From Paenibacillus_E qinlingensis (GTDB taxonomy: Bacteria > Bacillota > Bacilli > Paenibacillales > NBRC-103111), in contig NZ_JAQIVH010000033.1 of the NCBI RefSeq assembly GCF_028746185.1, forward strand, positions 75,728-139,727: a stretch of DNA of 64,000 nt, in the 5' to 3' direction. Of this stretch, positions 9,185 through 17,848 are shown piece by piece (position 1 is the stretch's first letter; each line of letters starts with the position of its first letter). A model generated the notes under the pieces. It saw only the letters and a list, made by a program, of their open reading frames with translations. It had not been told where the DNA came from and searched no databases. Both the position numbers and the translations under genes were made by a program.

Positions 9185-9933
9185 CTTTTAGCTCCCTCCC
9201 GTACTTGCACCAAAGCCGAAATATTGCGAGACGTAATCGACCTGACACCCATCTCCATAAAGTGCTTCATCTCATCTTCTGAATGGACCGTCCAGATGTA
9301 GACATCCAGCTCGTGACGGGCTGCTGCTTGAATGAGTTCCGGCCCAACAATCCGATAATTCACGTTGAGACCAAAGCACTTCGCGCTCAAGGCGTCCTCG
9401 CAGCTAATGCGAACAGCTTCCCTCTCATTTAGCGTTAGAAATAAGGACGTATCCACGTTCAGCAGCTTGCGCAAGCGCGGATCCGTTCTGTTCACATCAT
9501 GGGCACGTCTGGTCTCACATCCGCTTAGAATGACCATCTCTAGCAGTCCGTTTTCCTCAACGAATCGAGAAACTGGCTCCACACAAGCATCTGATTTCAA
9601 ATCCAGATTCATGATCTTGCCTGATGCTCGCAAGATCGGCATCACCGATTCCAGGGATAAGATCCGAATCGTCTCACCAGGTGCCCCGTTATGAGCTTTG
9701 ATGTCCAACAGACTCAGTTCTGCATAGCTTATCTGGGAAATCTTAAATTCCGTTCCATCTGCGGTGTAAACATGATCGTCATGAGAAAGCACAAGGACCC
9801 CATCCGAAGTTATCAGGATATCTTCTTCCACAATATCGGCTCCGCTATGGACCGCTGTTTTTATAGAAAGCAAACTATTATCAGGTGTGCCCATACACCC
9901 CGTATGTGCAGTTAGTAATGGATATGTCTTCAA
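9181..9933 (-). CDS. Glycerophosphodiester phosphodiesterase-family protein
   Basis: 250 residues from a TTG start with GAGGTGA about 7 bases upstream. The GDPD barrel signature is present: an N-terminal AH-x-G (AHTGCMGTPDNS), GADIVEEDI with the E-x-D metal pair, LSHDD with the second catalytic His, and DLKSD later. The usual HRG arginine, which contacts phosphate, is replaced by Thr, so the substrate may not be an ordinary glycerophosphodiester. Its coupling to two alpha-mannosidases by a 4-base overlap suggests a glycan-linked phosphodiester or a role in the same catabolic unit; this is inference. Confidence 0.75.
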   Translation of the reverse strand: MKTYPLLTAHTGCMGTPDNSLLSIKTAVHSGADIVEEDILITSDGVLVLSHDDHVYTADGTEFKISQISYAELSLLDIKAHNGAPGETIRILSLESVMPILRASGKIMNLDLKSDACVEPVSRFVEENGLLEMVILSGCETRRAHDVNRTDPRLRKLLNVDTSLFLTLNEREAVRISCEDALSAKCFGLNVNYRIVGPELIQAAARHELDVYIWTVHSEDEMKHFMEMGVRSITSRNISALVQVREGAKR

Positions 9934-10003
9934 TCAATCTCACCTCAATTAAGAATCATAGTTGCGAAAGCCATGCCTTGTACGTGATTGAATTCGTAAG
10001 CCA

Positions 10004-10034
10004 AACAGCTTCTTTCACCATGAAAGAAGCTGTT
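10004..10034 (-). terminator. Perfect 14-bp hairpin after the thuA-like gene
   Basis: AACAGCTTCTTTCA and TGAAAGAAGCTGTT are separated by 3 bases. The hairpin lies 17 bases past the stop of the ThuA-domain gene and before the GDPD gene. The T run is weak (TTTGG), so it may be a leaky terminator or a processing/stability hairpin allowing partial read-through into the mannosidase genes. Confidence 0.6.
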
Positions 10035-10050
10035 ATCTGCAATGAGCTCA

Positions 10051-10770
10051 CTACTTCTTGATCTCCTCAAGCGGCATGTGATGCCCGTAAAACGTCTTCT
10101 CCCTTAGAATCGGGGCTGTCCATTTCACCGCATTGGCTATGACGCGCTGCACATCTTTATTGTGGTAGGTAGGATACGTCTCGTGACCTGGACGGAAATA
10201 AAAGATTTTCCCTTGGCCACGACGATACGTGCATCCGCTTCGAAACACTTCTCCCCCTTGAAACCAACTGACAAGGATTAATTCCTCTGGTGTAGGAATA
10301 TCGAAATGCTCTCCGTACATTTCTTCCTCTTCCAAATCAATATAAGGTCCAATTCCCGCTACGATGGGATGGGATGGATCCATGACCCATAGTCGCTCTT
10401 TCTCATCCGCTTCCCGCCATAGCAGATCGCAGGAAGTGCCCATCAGTTTGCGAAACAATTTGGAATGATGACCAGAGTGAAGTACGATTAGCCCCATTCC
10501 CTCATGTACACGTTTGCATATGCGATCAACGACGTTATCTTGGAAGCCCTTATGCTCAACGTGTCCCCAATAAATAAGGACATCCGTCTGATCCAGCTTT
10601 TCTTGGGTTAACCCATGTTCAGGCTCATCGAACGTTGCACAGCTTATTTCAAATCCATCCTGACGAATACCGTCAGCAATGGCTCCATGCATACCTTTGG
10701 GATAGATCCGAGCTACTTCTTCTTTTCTTTGCTCCTGAAGGAATTCATTCCAAATCGTTACTCGGATCAT
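10051..10770 (-). CDS. ThuA-domain protein (trehalose-utilisation-like, glutamine amidotransferase fold)
   Basis: 239 residues. The pattern VTIWNEF...IYPKGMHGAIADGI, DVLIYWGHVEHKGFQD and GLIVLHSGHHSKLFRKLMGT matches the ThuA-like family, which often accompanies MocA-type oxidoreductases in sugar catabolic clusters. The family role is not settled; ThuA/ThuB of rhizobia take part in 3-keto-disaccharide formation. The start overlaps the stop of the upstream MocA-like gene by 4 bases, so the pair is coupled. It is the last gene before the 10004-10034 hairpin. Confidence 0.8.
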   Translation of the reverse strand: MIRVTIWNEFLQEQRKEEVARIYPKGMHGAIADGIRQDGFEISCATFDEPEHGLTQEKLDQTDVLIYWGHVEHKGFQDNVVDRICKRVHEGMGLIVLHSGHHSKLFRKLMGTSCDLLWREADEKERLWVMDPSHPIVAGIGPYIDLEEEEMYGEHFDIPTPEELILVSWFQGGEVFRSGCTYRRGQGKIFYFRPGHETYPTYHNKDVQRVIANAVKWTAPILREKTFYGHHMPLEEIKK

Positions 10771-11864
10771 ACAAGCTCCTCCCTTTTCACATTTGATACG
10801 TGTGATAAGCTTCTTGTTACACCGTCTTGCGCTGAATCGATAATGGCTTGCAGCACTTGTTGGTTACGGTATCCATCGATAATGGTCGGGAGCGAAGTAG
10901 AGTTCTTTTGCTCCAAATAATCTACAAAGTCCTGCAGCATCGGCTTCACTGACTTCTCATCCAAGTGAATGACAGACTCAGTCAGTTGTAGATTCTCGCC
11001 TGATCTTAGCGTCAAATGAACCTCATTGGGCTTTTCGACTGACATTCGGACCGTACCCAAGTCACCAAACAAGGTAACATTGAATTGATTCCCTGTGCCA
11101 ATTGCATTCTTATGGGTATAAAACGATCCCATCACGCCGCCTTCTAATACACACTGGAAGCCAGTAAAATCATCCACATCAACTTCGGCGTATTCCCCTG
11201 TTCGCTTATCCAATCGGCGATCCGTGAACGTGGTCATCATGCCTGACACCTGCGTAAATTCGCCTACAAAAAAGCGTGCCGCATCCACCATATGCGAGCC
11301 AATATCCGCTAATATGCCGGATCCTGCCATCTCTTTATTGAATCTCCACGTGTATTCCTTATTAAACATTGGCGCGTTTTCCTCTTGCAAATAGTGCGCA
11401 GCGATATGCCGGATTCGGCCTAAAGCACCGTCCGTAACGAGCTGCTTCACATATTGGAAGCAAGGTCTATACCGATACGAGAAGCCGATCATGCAAGGTA
11501 TCGGATTTGCCTCATATAACCGAAGTAAGTCATCCGCCTCCTCCATCGTTCGAGTAAAAGGCTTCTCCGAGAAGATTGGTTTGCCACATGCAATCGCTGT
11601 TTTGAGGATATCACAATGAAATTTATTGGAAACACCGGAAATGATGAAGTCGATGTCAGGATCGGCAATGATCGCTCGATAATCCGTGTATCGCTTCTCA
11701 GCAGGCAATTGCAGACGTTCCCCGACCTGTTCCACCGCATTCGCATTCACATCACAGATGGCGGCAACGCTTGTATTGGTAATTTTGGCAAGATTGTTCA
11801 TATGATAATCGCCGATACCGCCAAGGCCAATAATGCCTACATGCCAATGTTTATTGCTCATCAT
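10767..11864 (-). CDS. Gfo/Idh/MocA-family oxidoreductase
   Basis: About 365 residues. I choose the ATG at 11864 because AAGGGAGCG lies 6 bases upstream and this start avoids overlap with the lacI-type stop at 11875. An N-terminal Rossmann motif (GIIGLGGIGDYH), the EKPF motif typical of the family and GSHMVDAARFF in the C-terminal domain are visible. Such enzymes oxidise or reduce sugar hydroxyls with NAD(P). Coupling to a ThuA protein suggests conversion of a sugar taken up by the adjacent Opp-type importer, possibly through a keto-sugar. Confidence 0.85.
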   Translation of the reverse strand: MMSNKHWHVGIIGLGGIGDYHMNNLAKITNTSVAAICDVNANAVEQVGERLQLPAEKRYTDYRAIIADPDIDFIISGVSNKFHCDILKTAIACGKPIFSEKPFTRTMEEADDLLRLYEANPIPCMIGFSYRYRPCFQYVKQLVTDGALGRIRHIAAHYLQEENAPMFNKEYTWRFNKEMAGSGILADIGSHMVDAARFFVGEFTQVSGMMTTFTDRRLDKRTGEYAEVDVDDFTGFQCVLEGGVMGSFYTHKNAIGTGNQFNVTLFGDLGTVRMSVEKPNEVHLTLRSGENLQLTESVIHLDEKSVKPMLQDFVDYLEQKNSTSLPTIIDGYRNQQVLQAIIDSAQDGVTRSLSHVSNVKREELV

Positions 11865-11874
11865 GTTCGCTCCC

Positions 11875-12924
11875 TTATTTGCGATCTTCCTCGTGATCAA
11901 TCGTCGAGACTGAATTTCGCTCTATAATTTTGCCTTCAACAATGATATTTTCCTCGTATTCCCCTTGTAGCACGCCTAGTTGATGCATTAACAATCGGAC
12001 CGATTGGGCACCTAATTCGGATGGCTGCAAATCCATGCTCGTCAAAGACGGGTTCGATTGCACCATCATCGAGTTATCTCCGCATATCACAAATAGAGAG
12101 ACATCGCCAGGTACAGTAAGATTAAGGTCCTTAATGGCATTAAGAACACTGAATGCGGTACGATCATCATCAGCAATAATCGCGGTTACTTTTTTATTCA
12201 TCTTCCCAATAATATTGACCGTCTCTTCATAGCCATAATCCATGTATTCACTCGAGTTCAGCTCAGGAGGCTTATGATGAATCATGTGCTCCTCTACGTC
12301 TAGCCCACGAACCTTCATGGCCTGAATGAAGCTAGCCTTCCGATCAATAGAGACGGTCATATGCTCATTGGCATTCAAAAACATAATATCTTTATGGCCT
12401 TTGCCAACTAAATACTCACAAATATTGGACATCATCTGTACATTATCGTTATCTACGCTCGTGGAATGCTCTATGTTTTCATTCATCACATGACCTACCG
12501 TTACAAAAGGAATCTGCCCCATATGCATGAGGTTGATCCGTTCATCATTGGCTGTAGGCCTCATCACAACAGCACCATCAATCGGATAACTCGTCAAAAA
12601 TGGCGTTTTCACCTCATGGACAGGAATGATATCTAACAGGACCCTATACCCATAATAAGCTGCTTCCAGAATGACCCCGTTGATAAACTGCGTATGAAAT
12701 GCGCTAAAGAAGAAGCTGCCGTGCGGTATGGTTAAGCCAATGGCCATCGTTTTCTTGGTAACCAAGCTTCGCGCAGTATGATTAGGGACATAATTTAATT
12801 GTCTAGAAACACTCATCACACGCTCTCTGACTTCGTTGCTTGTCGGTCTTTTTTGGCTAAAGACATTAGAAACTGTCCCTTTAGAGACTTTCGCTAGCCT
12901 TGCAACATCATCAATTTTTGCCAT
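11875..12924 (-). CDS. LacI-family transcriptional regulator
   Basis: 349 residues with an N-terminal LacI helix-turn-helix (AKIDDVARLAKVSKGTVSNVF, hinge NHTARSLVTKKT) and a periplasmic-binding-type sugar domain. It lies inside the importer-to-ThuA run, 34 bases after the HAD gene. LacI proteins bind palindromes with a central CG; three copies of TTAAACCGGTTTAA or a one-base variant stand upstream of the first gene of this run (19906-20048), which makes this protein the obvious candidate to bind them and autoregulate. The effector is unknown, probably an oligosaccharide product. Confidence 0.9.
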   Translation of the reverse strand: MAKIDDVARLAKVSKGTVSNVFSQKRPTSNEVRERVMSVSRQLNYVPNHTARSLVTKKTMAIGLTIPHGSFFFSAFHTQFINGVILEAAYYGYRVLLDIIPVHEVKTPFLTSYPIDGAVVMRPTANDERINLMHMGQIPFVTVGHVMNENIEHSTSVDNDNVQMMSNICEYLVGKGHKDIMFLNANEHMTVSIDRKASFIQAMKVRGLDVEEHMIHHKPPELNSSEYMDYGYEETVNIIGKMNKKVTAIIADDDRTAFSVLNAIKDLNLTVPGDVSLFVICGDNSMMVQSNPSLTSMDLQPSELGAQSVRLLMHQLGVLQGEYEENIIVEGKIIERNSVSTIDHEEDRK

Positions 12925-12958
12925 GTTCGGGTAAACATCCCTTCGTTACAATGTCCGT

Positions 12959-13528
12959 TTATTCCAATTGTGCATTAAGCTTCTCGACCAAGTCAATTAA
13001 ATCTACCGGATTGCTAATGGTATAGGCAGGCTTTTGACTTTCATCTTCATGCACCTTCGGATACCTAGATGTCCAGCTTAAGAAGATGCTCGTGATCCCC
13101 ATTTGATTAGCGCCTTTCACATCTCGGCTTAGGTTGTTGCCAACCATGACGATTCTTGAGCAGTCCTGCTCCGTGAGTTCTAACGCACCCATCGCAGCTT
13201 TAAACATACGAGGACTTGGTTTCGCGTCCTTAATCGATTCTGAATAAATCATCGTGGTAAAATAATCATATAAGCCATGATCCGTTAGCATATTTTTGAA
13301 CGATTGCGCTCTCCCATCAGCTACAAGAGCCAGGATATAGCCACGTTCGGCAAGTGTCCTCACCATCACATCAGCCCCAGGAATCAGATCCGCTTTAATC
13401 ACAATATCATGGTCATCTCTAATTTCGGTTCCTTCATCAATGATGGTATCTCCACAGTCCAGGAAAACAATTAACTTCTTCGCATTGGGATCAATCGGCA
13501 TATGATCTTTCGTTGTTGGTTTATACAT
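12959..13528 (-). CDS. HAD-superfamily hydrolase
   Basis: About 189 residues from the ATG at 13528, preceded by AAGAGG; the upstream GTG at 13540 would sit directly on that ribosome site. The HAD motifs are FLDCGDT (motif I, with Cys between the two Asp positions), LVADGRA (motif II with Asp in place of the more common Ser/Thr) and MVGNNLSRDVKGA (motif IV). Likely a phosphatase for a sugar phosphate. The start overlaps the end of the oppF-type gene by 8 bases (ATGTATAA), indicating coupling to the transporter. Confidence 0.75.
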   Translation of the reverse strand: MYKPTTKDHMPIDPNAKKLIVFLDCGDTIIDEGTEIRDDHDIVIKADLIPGADVMVRTLAERGYILALVADGRAQSFKNMLTDHGLYDYFTTMIYSESIKDAKPSPRMFKAAMGALELTEQDCSRIVMVGNNLSRDVKGANQMGITSIFLSWTSRYPKVHEDESQKPAYTISNPVDLIDLVEKLNAQLE

Positions 13529-14540
13529 GAGCAGCGACACCTCTTAAGTTTAATTGGTCAGCATAATGACAAGCTGCGTAATGGTTGTTTCCTAAATCCT
13601 GCAGCTTTGGTTCTTCCTTCACGCATTTGTCAGTCTTGTACATACACCGGGGATGGAAATGACACCCGCTCGGAGGATTGGCTGGATTCGGTACCTCACC
13701 TTCGAGGATGATGCGTTCCTTTTTATAATCAGGATCAGGCTCAGGTACGGCCGACAGGAGTGCCTCTGTATAAGGATGCTTAGGCGATTGAAAAAGCGAA
13801 TCCACAGGTGCTAACTCAACAATTCGCCCCAAGTGCATAACCGCCACACGGTCGGAAATGTTTTGGACAATAGACAAATCGTGTGAGATGAAAATATACG
13901 TTATCTGAAGCTGCTTCTGCAGATCCTTCAACAGATTAATAATTTGCGCTTTAATTGAAACGTCCAAGGCCGACACGGCTTCATCGCAGACGATGAGTCG
14001 AGGGTTGGAAATAAGTGCACGGGCAATCGCGATACGTTGTCTCTGGCCCCCAGAGAAGGCATGTGGATAACGCTTGAGGTAACTGACATTTAATCCTGTT
14101 TTCTCAGCGATTAAGGTCACTTTCTCATCCAGCTCTGCTTTGGTTAGCTTAAAGTTAGCGAGCAGCGGCTCCGAAATAATATCATAAACACTCATTCTCG
14201 GACTTAGTGAGGAATACGGATCTTGAAAAATCATCTGAATATCTTTTCTGAATTTCTTGAATTCTTTCCCGCGAAGGCCTAAAAAATCAACTTGCTCATC
14301 GCCTTCCGTATGGTAAATCACTTCCCCGGAAGAAGCATTCATTCCCCTCACGATACATCGGCCTAGCGTTGTTTTCCCGCAGCCGGATTCACCGACAATA
14401 CTCAGCGTCTCTCCCTCCATAAGTTCGAAAGAAACGTCGTTCAATACACGAACGGATGAAGGCCTGGCAAACAACTTATTCTTGTCTTTGACTTCAAAGT
14501 TTTTGATTAGATGGTTTACTTTCAAAATCGGTTTAGACAT
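13521..14540 (-). CDS. Opp/Dpp-type ABC transporter ATP-binding protein (F subunit)
   Basis: 339 residues from the ATG at 14540, which follows GAGGAG; a longer reading frame upstream has no ribosome site. Walker A GESGCGKTT, signature LSGGQRQRIAIARAL-type (FSGGQRQRIAIARAL here) and Walker B LIVCDEAVSALD are all present, and the C-terminal HPRCMYKTDKC segment is the oligopeptide_HPY region of OppD/F proteins. It overlaps the D subunit by 8 bases. In this context the importer probably carries oligosaccharides rather than peptides, as several Opp-type systems do. Confidence 0.92.
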   Translation of the reverse strand: MSKPILKVNHLIKNFEVKDKNKLFARPSSVRVLNDVSFELMEGETLSIVGESGCGKTTLGRCIVRGMNASSGEVIYHTEGDEQVDFLGLRGKEFKKFRKDIQMIFQDPYSSLSPRMSVYDIISEPLLANFKLTKAELDEKVTLIAEKTGLNVSYLKRYPHAFSGGQRQRIAIARALISNPRLIVCDEAVSALDVSIKAQIINLLKDLQKQLQITYIFISHDLSIVQNISDRVAVMHLGRIVELAPVDSLFQSPKHPYTEALLSAVPEPDPDYKKERIILEGEVPNPANPPSGCHFHPRCMYKTDKCVKEEPKLQDLGNNHYAACHYADQLNLRGVAAHV

Positions 14541-15588
14541 ATGTTTTCTCCTCACCTTCATTTGCGTAAAGGAAACATCTAACCATATGGTTATCGGATA
14601 TGCGCGTTTTGGGAACCGCTTGTTTGTTGCATACCCCTTCAATCCGATCCTTGCATCGGTCATAGAAACCGCACATCGGAGGCATATCAACTGGCATCGG
14701 AACGGTACCCTCGATCGATTCTAATCGTTTATTTCTATTCCCAGTTAACTTAGGCATCGAATTGAGCAAACCTTTGGTATAGGGATGTTTGGGATTTTTA
14801 AAAATTTCGCCTACGGTCGACTGCTCCACAATCTTCCCTAAGTACATGACAGCTACTTCATCGCACATCTCAGCAATGATGCCTAGATCATGCGTGACAA
14901 GCAAGATCGCCATGCCAAACTCTTTCTGAAGTCCCTTCATCAGCTCCATCACTTGGGCTTGAATCGTTACATCAAGCGCAGTCGTGGGTTCGTCGGCAAT
15001 TAACAATTCCGGATTACAGGATAAGGCCATGGAGATCATCGCCCGCTGACGCATACCACCCGAGAATTCATGCGGGTACTGGTCAAATCTTTTCGCTTCA
15101 TCCGAAATGCCCACTTTACTTAACATTTCAAGCGCAATCTTTTTCGCTTCTTTTTTATCTTTAGTCCGGTGGATGAGGATCGATTCCATGATTTGATTGC
15201 CAATCGTATACATCGGTGAAAATGCCGTCATCGGCTCTTGAAAGATCATCGCAATCTTGCGTCCGCGAATGGATCGAATCTGTTTGCCTCGCGTATCTAG
15301 CGATAACAAATCCAGCTTGTTGAGCGCCTTCTCCGAGGTCGAGTGATACACAATCTTGCCGGAAGTTTCGCACTCTTTGGGATTAATGGAGATAATGGCT
15401 CTGCTGGTTAAACTTTTCCCACAGCCAGACTCCCCCACAAGTCCAAGTGTTTTCCCTTTTTTTATATCAAAATCGACGCCATCTACCGCCCTCATTTCCC
15501 CATTATCCATCTGAATACGAATCTTGAGGTCTTGAACAGACAGTAGGGGTAGTTCGGATTGTGAATCAATAACAGCTTCTGATGTCAT
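14533..15588 (-). CDS. Opp/Dpp-type ABC transporter ATP-binding protein (D subunit)
   Basis: 351 residues. Walker A GESGCGKSLTSRAI, Q-loop FQEPMTAF, signature FSGGMRQRAMISMAL, Walker B LLIADEPTTALD, H-loop VTHD, and a C-terminal cysteine/proline-rich region (PPMCGFYDRCKD) typical of OppD. A GCGGGGA ribosome site precedes the ATG. Third from last of the transporter genes, 23 bases after the C permease. Confidence 0.93.
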   Translation of the reverse strand: MTSEAVIDSQSELPLLSVQDLKIRIQMDNGEMRAVDGVDFDIKKGKTLGLVGESGCGKSLTSRAIISINPKECETSGKIVYHSTSEKALNKLDLLSLDTRGKQIRSIRGRKIAMIFQEPMTAFSPMYTIGNQIMESILIHRTKDKKEAKKIALEMLSKVGISDEAKRFDQYPHEFSGGMRQRAMISMALSCNPELLIADEPTTALDVTIQAQVMELMKGLQKEFGMAILLVTHDLGIIAEMCDEVAVMYLGKIVEQSTVGEIFKNPKHPYTKGLLNSMPKLTGNRNKRLESIEGTVPMPVDMPPMCGFYDRCKDRIEGVCNKQAVPKTRISDNHMVRCFLYANEGEEKTYV

Positions 15589-15611
15589 GACATTCCCCGC
15601 CTTACCTTAGT

Positions 15612-16757
15612 TTATTTCTTGTATGGATCGGCTGCATCACGCAAACCGTCGCCTAGAAAGTTAAACGTTAATACGGTAACAATGACAAATCCGAGTGGGA
15701 TTAGTTTCCATGGATACAAAGCAATATTCTCTATTTGCTGAGCCTCCTGAAGGAGTACGCCCCAGCTAGTCGCAGGAGAACGAATCCCGAGCCCTAGAAA
15801 GCTCATCGCTGTCTCCCCCAGAATCATACCCGGGATGGCTAGTGTTGTTGCCACTACCAAGTAGGAGATAAATCCAGGCAAGAGATGCTTGATAATAATT
15901 TTCGCGTCGCTAACTCCGGCTATTTTGGCTGCAAGCACATATTCTTCATTCTTTAACGAGATGAACTTGCCTCTCGCAACCCTAGCTAAATCTGTCCAAC
16001 CGATGAATGCAAAGATGATGACGATATACAAATACATGGTCACTACGGGAACGCGGGCTGGTATAGCAGCGGATAAGGCCATCCAGAGCGGCAGCGTTGG
16101 AAAGGACCGAATAATTTCAATAAACCGCTGAATAACAGAATCAATCCATCCTCCGAAATAGCCGGATATCCCACCGATAAATAAACCAAGGACAAAGCTG
16201 ATCCCCACACCGATAAGCGGGATACTTAGTGAAATTTGACTACCTAGCGCAACACGAGATAGTAGATCTCTCCCCATTCCGTCCGTACCGAAAAGGAAAA
16301 TACGGCCAGGCTCATCTACGCCAAAAAGGTGTGTACTTGTTGGGATCAAACCCAGGAATTTGTAGCTTTCGCCTTTCACAAAAAAACGCAGCGGATGGCG
16401 AACATTCTCGTCCTGCACAAAAATCTTCCGCAATGTAACAGGATCTCTGCCTGATTTCAGCTCGTTGACAAAGGGTCTAAAATGAAAGCTACCTTCAGCA
16501 TCCTTGAAACTCAATTTCGTAGGCGGGGCATTGACATATTTGCTGTCGTAGCTTTCCAAACTATAAGGAGCTATGAACTGAGCAAAGAGAGCTACAAGGT
16601 AGAACGCAGCTAGAATAATTAAACTGACACGAGCTAATTTATGTTTCTTCAACCTGCGGTATATAAGTCGCCACTGCGAGCTGTAATAGACATCGTTATT
16701 TTTCGGACGCTTGAAGGTGGTTACAAGTTGTTTGCCCATTGTTGTAATTGGTTTCAT
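15612..16757 (-). CDS. Opp/Dpp-type ABC transporter permease (C subunit)
   Basis: About 381 residues from the ATG at 16757 (AGAGGTG upstream; two bases after the B permease stop). Longer than usual OppC because of a soluble N-terminal stretch and an insert of about 100 residues between the first membrane segment and the core. Five further hydrophobic segments follow, with the permease motif EYVLAAKIAGVSDAKIIIKHLLPG contacting the ATPases. A LFGTDGMGRDLLSR motif typical of OppC is present. Confidence 0.9.
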   Translation of the reverse strand: MKPITTMGKQLVTTFKRPKNNDVYYSSQWRLIYRRLKKHKLARVSLIILAAFYLVALFAQFIAPYSLESYDSKYVNAPPTKLSFKDAEGSFHFRPFVNELKSGRDPVTLRKIFVQDENVRHPLRFFVKGESYKFLGLIPTSTHLFGVDEPGRIFLFGTDGMGRDLLSRVALGSQISLSIPLIGVGISFVLGLFIGGISGYFGGWIDSVIQRFIEIIRSFPTLPLWMALSAAIPARVPVVTMYLYIVIIFAFIGWTDLARVARGKFISLKNEEYVLAAKIAGVSDAKIIIKHLLPGFISYLVVATTLAIPGMILGETAMSFLGLGIRSPATSWGVLLQEAQQIENIALYPWKLIPLGFVIVTVLTFNFLGDGLRDAADPYKK

Positions 16758-16759
16758 AG

Positions 16760-17758
16760 TTACACACCTCTGAATGCAGTGCGAATTTTTGGATCGAGCC
16801 ATGCCAGCAAAATATCCGAAATCAATGTACCCACAACCGTCAGCACGGCCATAAACAATAACCACGTACCTGCCAAATACATATCTTGGGCTAATAATGC
16901 GTTATACATAACTGGGCCTTGAATAGGCAAATTCAGAACAATTGCCGTAATCGTCGAACCTGTAAAAATGGACGTTAATGACCATCCAAGGGTACTTACG
17001 ATGGGGTTGAGTGCAGCCCGTGTCGGGTATTTTAGTAATATTTTCGTTTCAGATAAGCCTTTGGAGCGTGCCGTCACCACATTCGGCTTATTCAATTCGT
17101 CCAGCATTTGCCCTCTCATGACGCGAATGAGCTCTGCGGTGTTCGCCAAACCAATAACGATAATAGGGATGATCATATGCTTCAGCAAGTCGAGAACCTT
17201 CCCCATCGACCAAGCCGCACTTGCGTAATCACTCGAAAATAACCCTAGTAAAGGATCACCAAAATACACATAGGACAGATACATGAGAATGATCGCCATT
17301 AAAAAGTGAGGAGTAGCCATACCAAGAAAACCGAAAGCCGAGAAAATATAATCACCAATGGAATATTGCTTTACTGCACAGTAGATCCCGATCGGAATGG
17401 CCACAGCGTACGTAAATACCATAGTTGCCAGAGAAACGATAAGCGTTAACGCCATAAATTGGTTTATTACGCTCAAAACAGGCTTGTTATAGCTAAACGA
17501 ATATCCGAAATTAAAATCGGTAAAAATGTTTTTCATCCAATCCAAATATTGAATGAACCAATGTTGATCCAGCTTTAAGGCTGATCTCATTTCAGCAATA
17601 TCTGCTTGTGTCATGACCTCACCAGCCGCGGACATTTTCGCCGCATACGATGACACATAGTCACCAGGAGGTAACTGAATGATATAGAAGACAATAACGG
17701 ATATCACAAAAACGACGGGTATGACCATAATGATTCTTCTTAAAATATATTGGAGCAT
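16760..17758 (-). CDS. Opp/Dpp-type ABC transporter permease (B subunit)
   Basis: 332 residues with a first membrane segment at the extreme N-terminus (ILRRIIMVIPVVFVISVIVF, typical of OppB) and five more in the core. The cytoplasmic coupling motif VVTARSKGLSETKILLKYPTR is visible. It lies about 55 bases after the solute-binding protein gene and 2 bases before the C permease. Confidence 0.92.
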   Translation of the reverse strand: MLQYILRRIIMVIPVVFVISVIVFYIIQLPPGDYVSSYAAKMSAAGEVMTQADIAEMRSALKLDQHWFIQYLDWMKNIFTDFNFGYSFSYNKPVLSVINQFMALTLIVSLATMVFTYAVAIPIGIYCAVKQYSIGDYIFSAFGFLGMATPHFLMAIILMYLSYVYFGDPLLGLFSSDYASAAWSMGKVLDLLKHMIIPIIVIGLANTAELIRVMRGQMLDELNKPNVVTARSKGLSETKILLKYPTRAALNPIVSTLGWSLTSIFTGSTITAIVLNLPIQGPVMYNALLAQDMYLAGTWLLFMAVLTVVGTLISDILLAWLDPKIRTAFRGV

Positions 17759-17848
17759 CTAGATCCTGTCCTCTCCGGTTAATTCGATGATCCTCTTGAT
17801 AGTGATACTGGGGAAATTGTCTTTCCCCAGTATCCAGTTACCATCCGC

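Noticed and set aside
14540..14690. N-terminal extension of the OppF-type protein
   Set aside because: The extra residues are not conserved-looking, overlap the D subunit gene and have no ribosome site, whereas the ATG at 14540 has GAGGAG.
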